A stretch of 38,814 bases of DNA from a virus. The position numbers were made by a program, and so were the translations under genes. Below are positions 23,949 to 30,267 of this stretch, one piece after another (the stretch's first letter is position 1; each line of letters opens with the position of its first letter). Under the pieces are notes generated by a model. It worked only from the letters and a program-made list of their open reading frames with translations. It searched no databases and was not told where the DNA came from. The DNA lies in the IMG/VR virus record IMGVR_UViG_3300046492_000076, positions 1 to 38,814 of that record; one strand, 5' to 3'.

Positions 23949-24839
23949 ATGTCTGACAGCCTCACTCTCGACACCATCCGCGCCGCTCAGGGCAATGACC
24001 TCAACGCCACCACGGACGTGATCAAGGCGACGGAGTCCCGGGTCATGGCGCTTGCCAACCGGGCCGCTAGCCGGATGCGCGACGGTTCCCGCCGGGCACT
24101 GGACCACGTAGAAGAGTTCGCACAGATCGGCCGTGTGGCCGTGTGGGAGTCCCTGAGCCGCTTCGAGGGTGACAGCGTCGATTCCTTCTACGGCTTCGTC
24201 TACGCCACCGTAGAGCGCCGTCTGTTGGACGCTGTGCGGGAAGAGCGGACCCCCGGTGCCGACAGCGACGCACTAAAGGTCTTCCTGAGCATGCTGCCCC
24301 TTGCCGACAATGACGGGCACCTTGCCGAGAAGCTGTCCCAGACCGTTCCGCCTAAGGGACGTCGCCTGAGCGCGGACCGTGCGAACGCTGCCCGGCTTGC
24401 GTGGCAGGGGACTGACTCTCTCGACGCGTTCACGCCCGGAGACCCGGACGAAGGAACCGACTCGATCGCGGACACCCTCGCTTCCGCCCTGGGCATCCCG
24501 GAAGACCTGCTCACGTCTGCTGACTTCACGGCAGATGAGTCCCGCCGGAAGCACGCGATCGTTAACGCGATCTTGGACCTGATGGGCCAGGGACAGCGTG
24601 ACGTCATCCGGCACAGCTTCGGTATCGGCGGGGTTGAGGACTTCGGCTATGGCCGTGAGGACAACCGGGACGCTGAGCTTGCCGCCTTCCTGGGCACTGC
24701 CGTTGGGAACCTCCGTCCGGCCCGCACGAAGGGTCTCAAGTCCTTCGCTAAGCGCTACGTCAAGGCCGTGGCGACGTCGCCGGAGCACGCTGCGGAACTG
24801 ACCGAAGCCGCCGCAAAGAACGTGGGCCGTCAGCCGTAA
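23949..24839 (+). CDS. Sigma-factor-like protein
   Basis: A 296-residue protein with sigma-70-like traits. Residues ~50-98 resemble region 2 (VEEFAQIGRVAVWESLSRFE, then FYGFVYATVERRLLDAVREE). Residues ~205-275 resemble region 4 (ILDLMGQGQRDVIRHSFGIG ... LAAFLGTAVGNLRPARTKGL). A long acidic insert of ~100 residues separates them. It may direct RNA polymerase to phage promoters such as the E elements, one of which precedes this gene. phiC31 early promoters are known to need a phage factor; equating this protein with that factor is inference. Confidence 0.66.
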   Translation: MSDSLTLDTIRAAQGNDLNATTDVIKATESRVMALANRAASRMRDGSRRALDHVEEFAQIGRVAVWESLSRFEGDSVDSFYGFVYATVERRLLDAVREERTPGADSDALKVFLSMLPLADNDGHLAEKLSQTVPPKGRRLSADRANAARLAWQGTDSLDAFTPGDPDEGTDSIADTLASALGIPEDLLTSADFTADESRRKHAIVNAILDLMGQGQRDVIRHSFGIGGVEDFGYGREDNRDAELAAFLGTAVGNLRPARTKGLKSFAKRYVKAVATSPEHAAELTEAAAKNVGRQP

Positions 24840-24845
24840 GCGGCA

Positions 24846-24877
24846 GGCAATCGACCCCCTAGCCCCTAAGTGAGACC
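24846..24877 (+). promoter_or_regulatory. Candidate phage-specific promoter element E6
   Basis: GGCAATCGACCCCCTAGCCC then CTAAGTGAGACC, directly after the sigma-like gene and 51 bases before ATG 24897. Confidence 0.57.
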
Positions 24878-24896
24878 AGCGAAACGGAGTACGGCA

Positions 24897-25145
24897 ATGG
24901 CGGCAATGGACAGCTACAACCTGTCGGACGGCAGCACGGTCCGCACCTTTCAGATCGGCGAAGACACGGAGTTCGTCACGCACAACGGGGCGGGCGAAGT
25001 GATCAGCACGGTTCGGCTCAGCGGAGTTCACGCGTCGAACGTCCTCCGCACTCTGCGCCACGCGGACGCGCTCACGGCTTACCACGGCACCACCACCATT
25101 CGGGTTACCGGCAGCCGCACCACTCCGGCCCGGTTCCTGAACTAG
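24897..25145 (+). CDS. Hypothetical protein
   Basis: An 82-residue protein from ATG 24897; GGAG lies 7 bases upstream, and the in-frame GTG 24870 is inside the promoter element. Beta-rich: SDGSTVRTFQIGEDTEFVTH and TTTIRVTGSRTTPARFLN. Unknown function. It is led by E6. Confidence 0.65.
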   Translation: MAAMDSYNLSDGSTVRTFQIGEDTEFVTHNGAGEVISTVRLSGVHASNVLRTLRHADALTAYHGTTTIRVTGSRTTPARFLN

Positions 25146-25168
25146 CACAACGGGGCTTCGGCCCCTCA

Positions 25169-25240
25169 GCCCGGATCGTTCAGCGGTAGGACGCCCCCGA
25201 TGCGCAAGGGGAGACGCGGGTTCGAATCCCGTTACGGGCA
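25169..25240 (+). tRNA. tRNA-like gene with an aberrant anticodon arm
   Basis: A 72-base cloverleaf: acceptor GCCCGGA/TACGGGC (one G-A mismatch), D-arm GTTC/GGAC, T-arm GCGGG-TTCGAAT-CCCGT, discriminator A. In the canonical register the anticodon loop GATGCGC gives TGC (Ala) but two C-A mismatches in its stem and A at position 33. Shifting the stem by one base pairs CCCC/GGGG, puts T at position 33 and gives GCG (Arg), with one stem mismatch. It may be decayed or non-standard. No encoded CCA. Confidence 0.6.
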
Positions 25241-25266
25241 CGCAAGAAGCACAACAGGCACTCACG

Positions 25267-25662
25267 GTGGGAGAGACCGTGCGGGTTTGGCGAGTAGCAC
25301 ACCGGAAGCACAAGGATCGGAACGGATTCCCTTCCGGCCCGTACACAAGCGGCGGAGTCCCGGAAGACATTGCCGACGCGTTCAACGAAATGCGGTACGC
25401 ACACTGCGACGACCGGCACCCGTCCCCTTACTGGGATCGGACGCTGACCGGCATAGGCGACACGGAACACTGCGCGTTCAACTCGCTGTACGCGCTGAAT
25501 GCATGGTTTGAGCACGAATGGCGAGTGTTGCTCTTCGCCCACGATTTCGCGGTTTACGAATACGACGTGCCGGAAGAGCACGCGCGAACCGGCGAATTCG
25601 GCCAGACGCTTTTTAACCGCAATCACGTAACCCTGATCAGCACTACCGACATCACGGACTAG
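25267..25662 (+). CDS. Conserved hypothetical protein
   Basis: A 131-residue protein from GTG 25267 with GGGAG near. It is aromatic and acidic (MRYAHCDDRHPSPYWDRTL, AFNSLYALNAWFEHEWRVLL), ending with FAVYEYDVPEEHARTGEFGQ. I recall proteins of this kind annotated as hypothetical in Streptomyces and their phages but not a function. It is followed by gene 25672 after 9 bases. Confidence 0.68.
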   Translation: MGETVRVWRVAHRKHKDRNGFPSGPYTSGGVPEDIADAFNEMRYAHCDDRHPSPYWDRTLTGIGDTEHCAFNSLYALNAWFEHEWRVLLFAHDFAVYEYDVPEEHARTGEFGQTLFNRNHVTLISTTDITD

Positions 25663-25671
25663 GGAGAGCAC

Positions 25672-25968
25672 ATGACCATTCGCGTAGAGAAGAAGGCAAC
25701 GGCCACGCTCACGGCGGACACGGGGCGCGTGCTGGCATGGACCATGGACAAGGAACCGGCGCACATCTCGATTGCCGTTCCGGGCGACCGGGCGAAGATG
25801 ACCCCGGTTCAGGCGCGGGAGCTTGCAACGTGGCTTCTCGAAGAGTCCGAGCGCGTCACTCAGGCCAACCGGCCGAAGCCGCGTACAGCCCCGGCAAGCC
25901 GCTTCGGCACTCCGGCTGAGCAGGCTCTCAGGTCTCAGCTTCTCGGTGAGCGCGTGCGCACGTGGTGA
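25672..25968 (+). CDS. Hypothetical protein
   Basis: A 98-residue protein with RBS GGGAG. Strands (ATLTADTGRVLAWTM, HISIAVPGDRAKM) are followed by a helix (TPVQARELATWLLEESERV) and a Pro/Ala-rich tail. Unknown. Its stop overlaps the next GTG. Confidence 0.65.
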   Translation: MTIRVEKKATATLTADTGRVLAWTMDKEPAHISIAVPGDRAKMTPVQARELATWLLEESERVTQANRPKPRTAPASRFGTPAEQALRSQLLGERVRTW

Positions 25969-26150
25969 AGCCCGATCCGGACATGCCGCCACCGTGGCGA
26001 CCGGCTGACCAACAAGCCCGGTTCATCGCTGAGCGGCTGGACATCTTCCGCATTGCGTACGGCGTAGCGCGTCAAGTCGAGTGGCCCGAAGGGCTCTACT
26101 GTGACGACGTGGTAAGCCTCGCCCGATTCCTGGCAGGGGACACACAGTGA
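25962..26150 (+). CDS. Hypothetical small protein
   Basis: A 62-residue protein in a chain of overlapping starts and stops (GTG 25962 or 25965; stop overlaps GTG 26147). Residues 20-60 form helices (ARFIAERLDIFRIAYGVARQ, DDVVSLARFLAG). Unknown function. Confidence 0.6.
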   Translation: MVKPDPDMPPPWRPADQQARFIAERLDIFRIAYGVARQVEWPEGLYCDDVVSLARFLAGDTQ

Positions 26151-26320
26151 GCGAAGAGCAGGCGAAGCCCCTTACCCGGGCGGAAGCCCTGGAAATCGGC
26201 ATAGCCCACGTCACGAAGGTAGCCACGAATTCGCGCGGGTTCATGGACGGCGCGAGTTTCCGGGAGCGCGCGGAATTCGCTGAGCGCTACGCCCGGTTCC
26301 TTATCAACGAAGACAACTAG
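26147..26320 (+). CDS. Hypothetical small protein
   Basis: A 57-residue protein from GTG 26147 (GTGA overlap with the previous stop), VSEEQAKPLTRAEALEIGIA then ASFRERAEFAERYARFLINE. Helical and acidic. It and gene 25962 have similar size and C-terminal pattern (AR(Y)FL at the end), so they could be distant relatives. Unknown function. Confidence 0.58.
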   Translation: MSEEQAKPLTRAEALEIGIAHVTKVATNSRGFMDGASFRERAEFAERYARFLINEDN

Positions 26321-26330
26321 GAGAGACCGA

Positions 26331-26789
26331 ATGGGAATCAAGCACGATCTAGACCTAGTGGCCCAGGGCGCTCCGGCGCTTGCCGGGAAGCTCTTCTACC
26401 GGGTTGAGGCTGACGCGTTCGGCTTCTACAAAGTCAGCATCCGTAAGGCCCGACTGTTCTTCGGGTCTAAGCCGGTCAAGTTCACTGAGACGCTGATTCA
26501 CCCGGACGACGTGGCCCGGGGCTTCCCTGCCATCCTGGACGCGCTGCACCATGCGCACGCCGTGATGACTGCCATAGAGCAGGCTAAGAGCGCGTTCACG
26601 GACACGCTGGCGGTACTGGGCGACCATGCGGCCCCGGTGGGCACTGTCGGACCGGCTGAGGCTGCACCGGCCCCGGACTTCGTGGATACCTACGCCAACC
26701 CGTCGCTAGTCGGCACGGAGTCCGCTCCGCCGGTTGCTCCCGTGGGGGTGCCCCAGGTGGCGACGCTTCCCGTTCCTCCGCCCCAGTAG
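26331..26789 (+). CDS. Hypothetical protein with Pro-rich tail
   Basis: A 152-residue protein with GGAGAG upstream. The folded part (residues 1-95) has VEADAFGFYKVSIRKARLFF and helices around ALHHAHAVMTAIEQAKSAF. The remainder is Ala/Pro-rich and probably disordered. Unknown. A terminator follows. Confidence 0.65.
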   Translation: MGIKHDLDLVAQGAPALAGKLFYRVEADAFGFYKVSIRKARLFFGSKPVKFTETLIHPDDVARGFPAILDALHHAHAVMTAIEQAKSAFTDTLAVLGDHAAPVGTVGPAEAAPAPDFVDTYANPSLVGTESAPPVAPVGVPQVATLPVPPPQ

Positions 26790-26802
26790 AGACAAACCGT
26801 TA

Positions 26803-26836
26803 CCGGGTGTCATCCTTCGGGGTGATGCCCGGCTTT
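26803..26836 (+). terminator. Terminator-like hairpin
   Basis: CCGGGTGTCATCC and GGGTGATGCCCGG pair (one or two mismatches) across a TTCG tetraloop, followed by CTTTC. It ends the 24897-26789 unit. Confidence 0.72.
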
Positions 26837-26879
26837 CGGCGTTACCGGCATATTGATTCTCTGGACACAAGGGGAAGTC

Positions 26880-27071
26880 ATGGAACGTGAAACGAACGTA
26901 TCCGCCGTATGCAATGAGGCGCGCGCTATTCCTAGCCGTACGGAGGATGGCCGCAAAACGATCACGCTGGATATCGTCCGCCGGGCGGGTCGGGTAGTCG
27001 GCGGTACGAAGCTGCACCTAGAAAGGGAAGCGGCCGAAAGTCTCTATCGACAATTGGGCGCAATCCTGTAG
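26880..27071 (+). CDS. Hypothetical small protein
   Basis: A 63-residue protein from ATG 26880 with AGGGGAAG upstream. RKTITLDIVRRAGRVVGGTK then LHLEREAAESLYRQLGAIL. Pattern: two strands and a helix, as in small DNA-binding or protein-binding modules. Unknown function. Confidence 0.6.
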   Translation: MERETNVSAVCNEARAIPSRTEDGRKTITLDIVRRAGRVVGGTKLHLEREAAESLYRQLGAIL

Positions 27072-27110
27072 GATCGGCGGGCACATTCCGTGTTCAGGAG
27101 GGGAAAAGAA

Positions 27111-27437
27111 ATGCCGCTCGACCCGATCAAGCTAAATGCCGGTCACCTGGGAATCCGCGTGAAAGATGGCGTCTTCAAGCTCATGGGACAGCCGGACGTC
27201 CCGGTAGCCGGAGCAACGGTGACGGTGGACCGTGGCGAGGCAGCGAAGCGCATCACGGCAACCCGCGTGCTCACAACGGGGATCTTCGCGCTTGCGCTCA
27301 AGAAGGACGCAACGCGACTGTTCGTCACGATTGAGGGTGCGGACGGATCGGTCATGCTGCGGGAAGTCGCGGCTTCGAAGGAAGGCAAGGCGCGGGCACT
27401 CGCAGCAGCGGTGACCAGCCTCAACGCCACCGCATAG
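27111..27437 (+). CDS. Hypothetical protein
   Basis: A 108-residue protein with a strong RBS AGGAGGGG. Residues suggest an alternating strand domain (GIRVKDGVFKLMGQPDVPVA, GATVTVDRGE, FVTIEGADGSVMLREV) and a C-terminal helix (EGKARALAAAVTSLNA). Small actinobacterial PH-like membrane-shock proteins look similar, but I cannot support that assignment. A strong terminator follows. Confidence 0.62.
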   Translation: MPLDPIKLNAGHLGIRVKDGVFKLMGQPDVPVAGATVTVDRGEAAKRITATRVLTTGIFALALKKDATRLFVTIEGADGSVMLREVAASKEGKARALAAAVTSLNATA

Positions 27438-27456
27438 CCCGAACCGCAGTACAGGA

Positions 27457-27493
27457 ATCCCCCTGCCGGTTACCGCCGGTATGGGGGATTTTT
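27457..27493 (+). terminator. Rho-independent terminator
   Basis: ATCCCCC / GGGGGAT outer stem with an inner CCGG..CCGG hairpin, followed by TTTTT. Clear terminator after gene 27111. Confidence 0.85.
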
Positions 27494-27504
27494 GCGTTCC
27501 GGGG

Positions 27505-27524
27505 ACCTACTCAATTGAGTACGT
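27505..27524. promoter_or_regulatory. Palindromic operator site 10
   Basis: ACCTACTCAATTGAGTACGT, the same variant as site 5, and again immediately upstream (3 bases) of a TTGCGG -35 box. Confidence 0.75.
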
Positions 27525-27527
27525 GGG

Positions 27528-27556
27528 TTGCGGGCACCTACGCGATCCCGTAGGTT
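27528..27556 (+). promoter_or_regulatory. Host-type promoter with class II inverted repeat
   Basis: -35 TTGCGG (27528-27533), 17-base spacer, -10 TAGGTT (27551-27556). The spacer holds CCTACG-N6-CGTAGG (27537-27554). The leader CACGTAAGCACGAACACGAC followed by GAAGGG is shared with 28409. Confidence 0.75.
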
Positions 27557-27593
27557 GGTCCACGTAAGCACGAACACGACGAAGGGACACACC

Positions 27594-28028
27594 ATGATCC
27601 ACACGGTTACGGCGCACACGGGCAGCACGAAGGCGAAGACGTACAAGGTTGTGACCGGCACCGTGGCCGGGTACCGAAGCCGCCCGATCGGCCCGAACCA
27701 CTACACGGTAGACGTGGTGATCATCGACGCGGACGGCGTGGAGTACGTGACCGGTACCGCCCGGATCATCTCTGAGAAGTGGGTTGCTGAGCCCGCGAAG
27801 GCTGCCGCACCGGTCAAGCCCATGGGCAAGGTTTCCCAGCGTCGGGCGGAGCGTGCCGCGTACTTCGCTGCCATGCGTGAGCGGATGGACGCCCGGAAGG
27901 TGGAGCGCACGCCGAAGCTGAGCGAGGCTTACGGCCGGTACATCTCGGATGGGCTTGCCGACACGGATGGCTACTACGCCCCGCTTGATTTCCAGGCGTG
28001 GGCCGCAACGGTCGGAGCGGGCATCTAA
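27594..28028 (+). CDS. Hypothetical protein
   Basis: A 144-residue protein whose ATG lies about 38 bases after the -10 box of P27528. The N-terminal half is a beta domain (AKTYKVVTGTVAGYRSRPIG, YTVDVVIIDADGVEYVTGTA). The rest is basic and helical (QRRAERAAYFAAMRERMDAR). Unknown. As a gene under an operator-containing promoter it is likely expressed immediately after infection and repressed in the lysogen. Confidence 0.68.
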   Translation: MIHTVTAHTGSTKAKTYKVVTGTVAGYRSRPIGPNHYTVDVVIIDADGVEYVTGTARIISEKWVAEPAKAAAPVKPMGKVSQRRAERAAYFAAMRERMDARKVERTPKLSEAYGRYISDGLADTDGYYAPLDFQAWAATVGAGI

Positions 28029-28043
28029 GAGCCTTTCTAGGTG

Positions 28044-28066
28044 GGGACGGGCACTCATCCCGTCCC
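28044..28066 (+). terminator. Terminator-like hairpin without U tail
   Basis: GGGACGGG (28044-28051) and CCCGTCCC (28059-28066), perfect 8-bp stem with a 7-base loop, between genes 27594 and 28093. Confidence 0.62.
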
Positions 28067-28092
28067 TGCCTTGTTAGGCCCTGGGAGGCACC

Positions 28093-28374
28093 ATGAGGGG
28101 CGTTACGGCCCTACTCGCTGTGTGGCTTCTCTGCTGCGCAGTGCACGCACCGGACACCCGTCCCCGTGTGACGTTCGAACTACCGCCGAGAGAGGCAGCG
28201 ACCGTGACTGTTCAGACTGACAGCGTGTGGACCCGCGCGACGAATTCCCGCACGCTGGCCGTGGTGGTGGACTCCGTGTCCGGCGGTTGGGTGCACTACA
28301 CGTGGTGTGCGTCCGGGTGGCAGCACCGGCGGCCGGTAGAAGAGTTCACGCGGATGTTCGAACCGCTGGACTAG
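28093..28374 (+). CDS. Exported small protein
   Basis: A 93-residue protein with an N-terminal signal peptide or anchor (MRGVTALLAVWLLCCAVHA; cleavage likely after HA at about residue 19). No proper lipobox. The mature part is beta-like (TVTVQTDSVWTRATNSRTLA, WVHYTWCASGW). It acts outside the membrane; together with the lipoprotein at 15570 it is a candidate for superinfection exclusion, which is inference only. Confidence 0.65.
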   Translation: MRGVTALLAVWLLCCAVHAPDTRPRVTFELPPREAATVTVQTDSVWTRATNSRTLAVVVDSVSGGWVHYTWCASGWQHRRPVEEFTRMFEPLD

Positions 28375-28379
28375 GCGAG

Positions 28380-28408
28380 TTGCGGGCACCTACTCAATTG
28401 AGTAGGTT
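28380..28408 (+). promoter_or_regulatory. Host-type promoter with the main palindrome exactly in its spacer
   Basis: -35 TTGCGG (28380-28385), 17-base spacer, -10 TAGGTT (28403-28408). The palindrome (site 11, 28388-28407, perfect ACCTACTCAATTGAGTAGGT) covers the spacer and most of the -10. The leader GCACGTAAGCACGAACACGA then CGAAGGG is shared with P27528. This is the best evidence that the palindrome is an operator. Confidence 0.8.
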
Positions 28409-28445
28409 GGGCACGTAAGCACGAACACGACGAAGGGCGGACACC

Positions 28446-28772
28446 ATGGCTGAGCGATTCTTCGCCTACTGTGAGCACAAGGGTTGCAAGGCGCGTAAGC
28501 CGTTCCTCGCCCCGGTCGTGGGTGGCGCACCGGTCATCCGCACGGACAACGGCCTTGAGAACCTGTTTAACGCGTCCTACTTCCGGCCCGCTGGGATTGA
28601 AGCCCCGATGCGCCGCCGGGGGATTTGGTGCGACGCTCACGGCCCGATGCGCGTGGAAGCGCTGAGTGCCACTTACAACCCGGACAAGGTTTGCGACGGC
28701 CGTTGCACGAACGCGAAGCGCGGATCTTGCGACTGTTCGTGCCGGGGTGAGAACCACGGTTCGGCTGCCTGA
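28446..28772 (+). CDS. Cys-rich (zinc-binding) protein
   Basis: A 108-residue protein starting about 38 bases after the -10 box of P28380. Cysteines: AYCEHKGCKAR near the start, IWCDAHG in the middle, and a dense C-terminal set KVCDGRCTNAKRGSCDCSC then RGENHG. That C-terminal pattern recurs in actinophage and actinobacterial proteins. It probably binds one or two zinc ions and may contact nucleic acid or a host factor. Unknown function. Confidence 0.7.
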   Translation: MAERFFAYCEHKGCKARKPFLAPVVGGAPVIRTDNGLENLFNASYFRPAGIEAPMRRRGIWCDAHGPMRVEALSATYNPDKVCDGRCTNAKRGSCDCSCRGENHGSAA

Positions 28773-28788
28773 GGCACCACCTAGGGGG

Positions 28789-28808
28789 ACCTACTCAATT
28801 GAGTAGGT
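28789..28808. promoter_or_regulatory. Palindromic operator/stoperator site 12
   Basis: Perfect 20-bp palindrome, with outer GGG/CCC arms extending it to 26 bp (28786-28811), followed by TTCTGTTGTTT. It could also terminate transcription. Confidence 0.75.
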
Positions 28809-28884
28809 CCCTTCTGTTGTTTCCGGGGGCACGCGCATGGTTAAATCTTCTCAGCAGGCAGGGACGACGAAACGGAGTAGGGCC

Positions 28885-29148
28885 ATGGCGAAGCGACCGG
28901 AATACGTGATCAGCCACCCGAACGGCGAAGACCACATTCGTGAGGCGAAGGGCGGCAAGGTTCCCACGTTCGCCACCTGGGCTTACTACCCGGCGGAGCA
29001 CCCGCACCGCACGGCAGGGGCCGGATGGGTGCACATGGGTTGGAGCTACCAAACGACCCTGGCAGACGCTCAGCGGAAGGCACTGCCGGATTTCCGCAAG
29101 CACGGTACGAAGGTGACTGCAACCCGCGTGCTCCCCTGTCAGCCGTAA
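28885..29148 (+). CDS. Hypothetical protein
   Basis: An 87-residue protein from ATG 28885, preferred because GGAG lies 7 bases upstream; an in-frame ATG at 28837 would add 16 residues. MAKRPEYVISHPNGEDHIRE, then AGAGWVHMGWSYQTTLADAQ and a basic C-terminus. Unknown function. Confidence 0.65.
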   Translation: MAKRPEYVISHPNGEDHIREAKGGKVPTFATWAYYPAEHPHRTAGAGWVHMGWSYQTTLADAQRKALPDFRKHGTKVTATRVLPCQP

Positions 29149-29163
29149 AGCGCGCCACCTGAG

Positions 29164-29192
29164 GGACCTACTCAATTGAGTAGGTCCTTTTT
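29164..29192 (+). terminator. Palindrome site 13 as a terminator
   Basis: GGACC/GGTCC arms around the palindrome (core 29166-29185), directly followed by TTTTT. This copy has all parts of a rho-independent terminator and ends gene 28885, while its core matches the operator family. Confidence 0.7.
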
Positions 29193-29199
29193 GCGTTTG

Positions 29200-29215
29200 G
29201 TGAACAGTCGTTCAC
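29200..29215. promoter_or_regulatory. Inverted repeat GTGAAC-N4-GTTCAC, with a degraded second copy at 29223
   Basis: Perfect 6-bp arms. A related GTAAACAAGCGTTCGGC starts 23 bases downstream, so two turns of the helix apart. Operator-like; it lies upstream of promoter P29278. Confidence 0.48.
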
Positions 29216-29277
29216 TGAGTCGGTAAACAAGCGTTCGGCATGTTGCGGAACTGTTACGAAGCGGACACCTTGAAGGT

Positions 29278-29306
29278 TTGACAACCTACGCGCGTAGACC
29301 TGACAC
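29278..29306 (+). promoter_or_regulatory. Promoter-like site before the paralogue pair
   Basis: TTGACA is a perfect -35 (29278-29283); 17 bases later TGACAC is a poor -10. The spacer contains the palindrome CTACGCGCGTAG (29287-29298), again an inverted repeat between the boxes. Confidence 0.45.
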
Positions 29307-29349
29307 TCTCTTTACTTGCACGTAGCACACAGTTTGCCCGGGGGGCAAC

Positions 29350-29730
29350 ATGACCAGGGTCTTTGCCGCCAACACGCACACCGTGCGGCTCTTCCTGTGT
29401 GTGCCCGAACCCCTGCTCAGCGGCAACGGATGGCACTGGGGACCGCACCCGGACATGCCCGAAGTGGGCCGAGACTTCGCGTACAACTCCGCTGAGCTAG
29501 TACGGGTGTTCCGCACCTGGGGACTCATCATCGCGCGGGACGTGGTGGGGGACCGGTGGGACGGGTTCAACCTGTCCGCGTACGGCGTTGTGAGCGGCAA
29601 TCTCCTAGGCCGGGACACCTGGGCGCGTGACCCGCACACGGGAGCGCTAGAACCCCACGGAGAGCCCTGGGCGCTCTTCGAGGCTCAGGCCCGGGTGCCG
29701 GACGACATGGGGCCAATGTTGCCCCGGTAG
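29350..29730 (+). CDS. Unknown protein, paralogue of the next gene
   Basis: A 126-residue protein (MTRVFAANTHTVRLFLCVPE ... GNGWHWGPHPDMPEVGRDF ... WGLIIARDVVGDRWDGFNLS). It aligns over its length with gene 29767: T-V-x-L-x3-PE, G-x-W-x-W-x2-P, G-LIAR, R-x3-F-x-L-x-A-x-G-x3-G-x-LG and a P-x2-G/T-x3-P segment. The two are diverged tandem duplicates. No domain is recognised. It precedes the integrase module, so an immunity or anti-defence role is conceivable but unsupported. ATG follows GGGGGGCAAC. Confidence 0.68.
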   Translation: MTRVFAANTHTVRLFLCVPEPLLSGNGWHWGPHPDMPEVGRDFAYNSAELVRVFRTWGLIIARDVVGDRWDGFNLSAYGVVSGNLLGRDTWARDPHTGALEPHGEPWALFEAQARVPDDMGPMLPR

Positions 29731-29766
29731 GCGGTTTCAAGACACGGTGGCGGGTAGGCGTTGGTT

Positions 29767-30204
29767 GTGGCACGGATCATCACGGCAACGGTGAACATCT
29801 GCCTAGGACTCCCCGAAGACATGGGGCGCGGCCGGTGGCGTTGGGCGCTGCCCAGGGGGGACAACCCGATAGGCGTTGAGGCCGTGTTTCGGGGGGAAGA
29901 CCTTGAGTCGGTCATGGCCGTGTACGGGGCACTGATCGCGCGCAGTACCGACGTGCGGGGCCTTGAGCGCTTCCGGCTGACAGCTCACGGCCGGTTCACG
30001 GGTCGGGTCCTGGGCGAGGCTCAGTACGTGTGGCACCCGAAGGCGCGCACGTTCGTCCCGGTCGCTCCGCCGGTCATCCTGTGGCCGGAACCCGAAGACT
30101 TGCCCCCGGAGCTGCGGGCGCTGGCCCAGAGTCCGGCAGCCGTGTCCGATGCGCCGTGGTGGGAGCGCGGAGCGGACATAGGCACGCTCCGGGACGTTCG
30201 CTGA
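29767..30204 (+). CDS. Unknown protein, paralogue of gene 29350
   Basis: A 145-residue protein from GTG 29767. The first ~100 residues match gene 29350 (TVNICLGLPEDMGRGRWRWA, YGALIARSTDVRGLERFRLT, AHGRFTGRVLGEAQYVWHPK). The C-terminal extension (WPEPEDLPPELRALAQSPAA) is extra. Two genes 36 bases apart suggest a tandem duplication and later divergence. Confidence 0.66.
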   Translation: MARIITATVNICLGLPEDMGRGRWRWALPRGDNPIGVEAVFRGEDLESVMAVYGALIARSTDVRGLERFRLTAHGRFTGRVLGEAQYVWHPKARTFVPVAPPVILWPEPEDLPPELRALAQSPAAVSDAPWWERGADIGTLRDVR

Positions 30205-30251
30205 GCACAACGGCCCTACGCACGGGCGTATATGGCCCCTGGGCGCGCGGG

Positions 30252-30267
30252 TAGCCTCCCGGGTATG
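30252..30267 (+). promoter_or_regulatory. Possible leaderless promoter at gene 30265
   Basis: TAGCCT lies 7 bases before ATG 30265, so transcription could start at the A of ATG. No good -35 at the proper distance. Leaderless mRNAs are common in Streptomyces. Confidence 0.4.
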
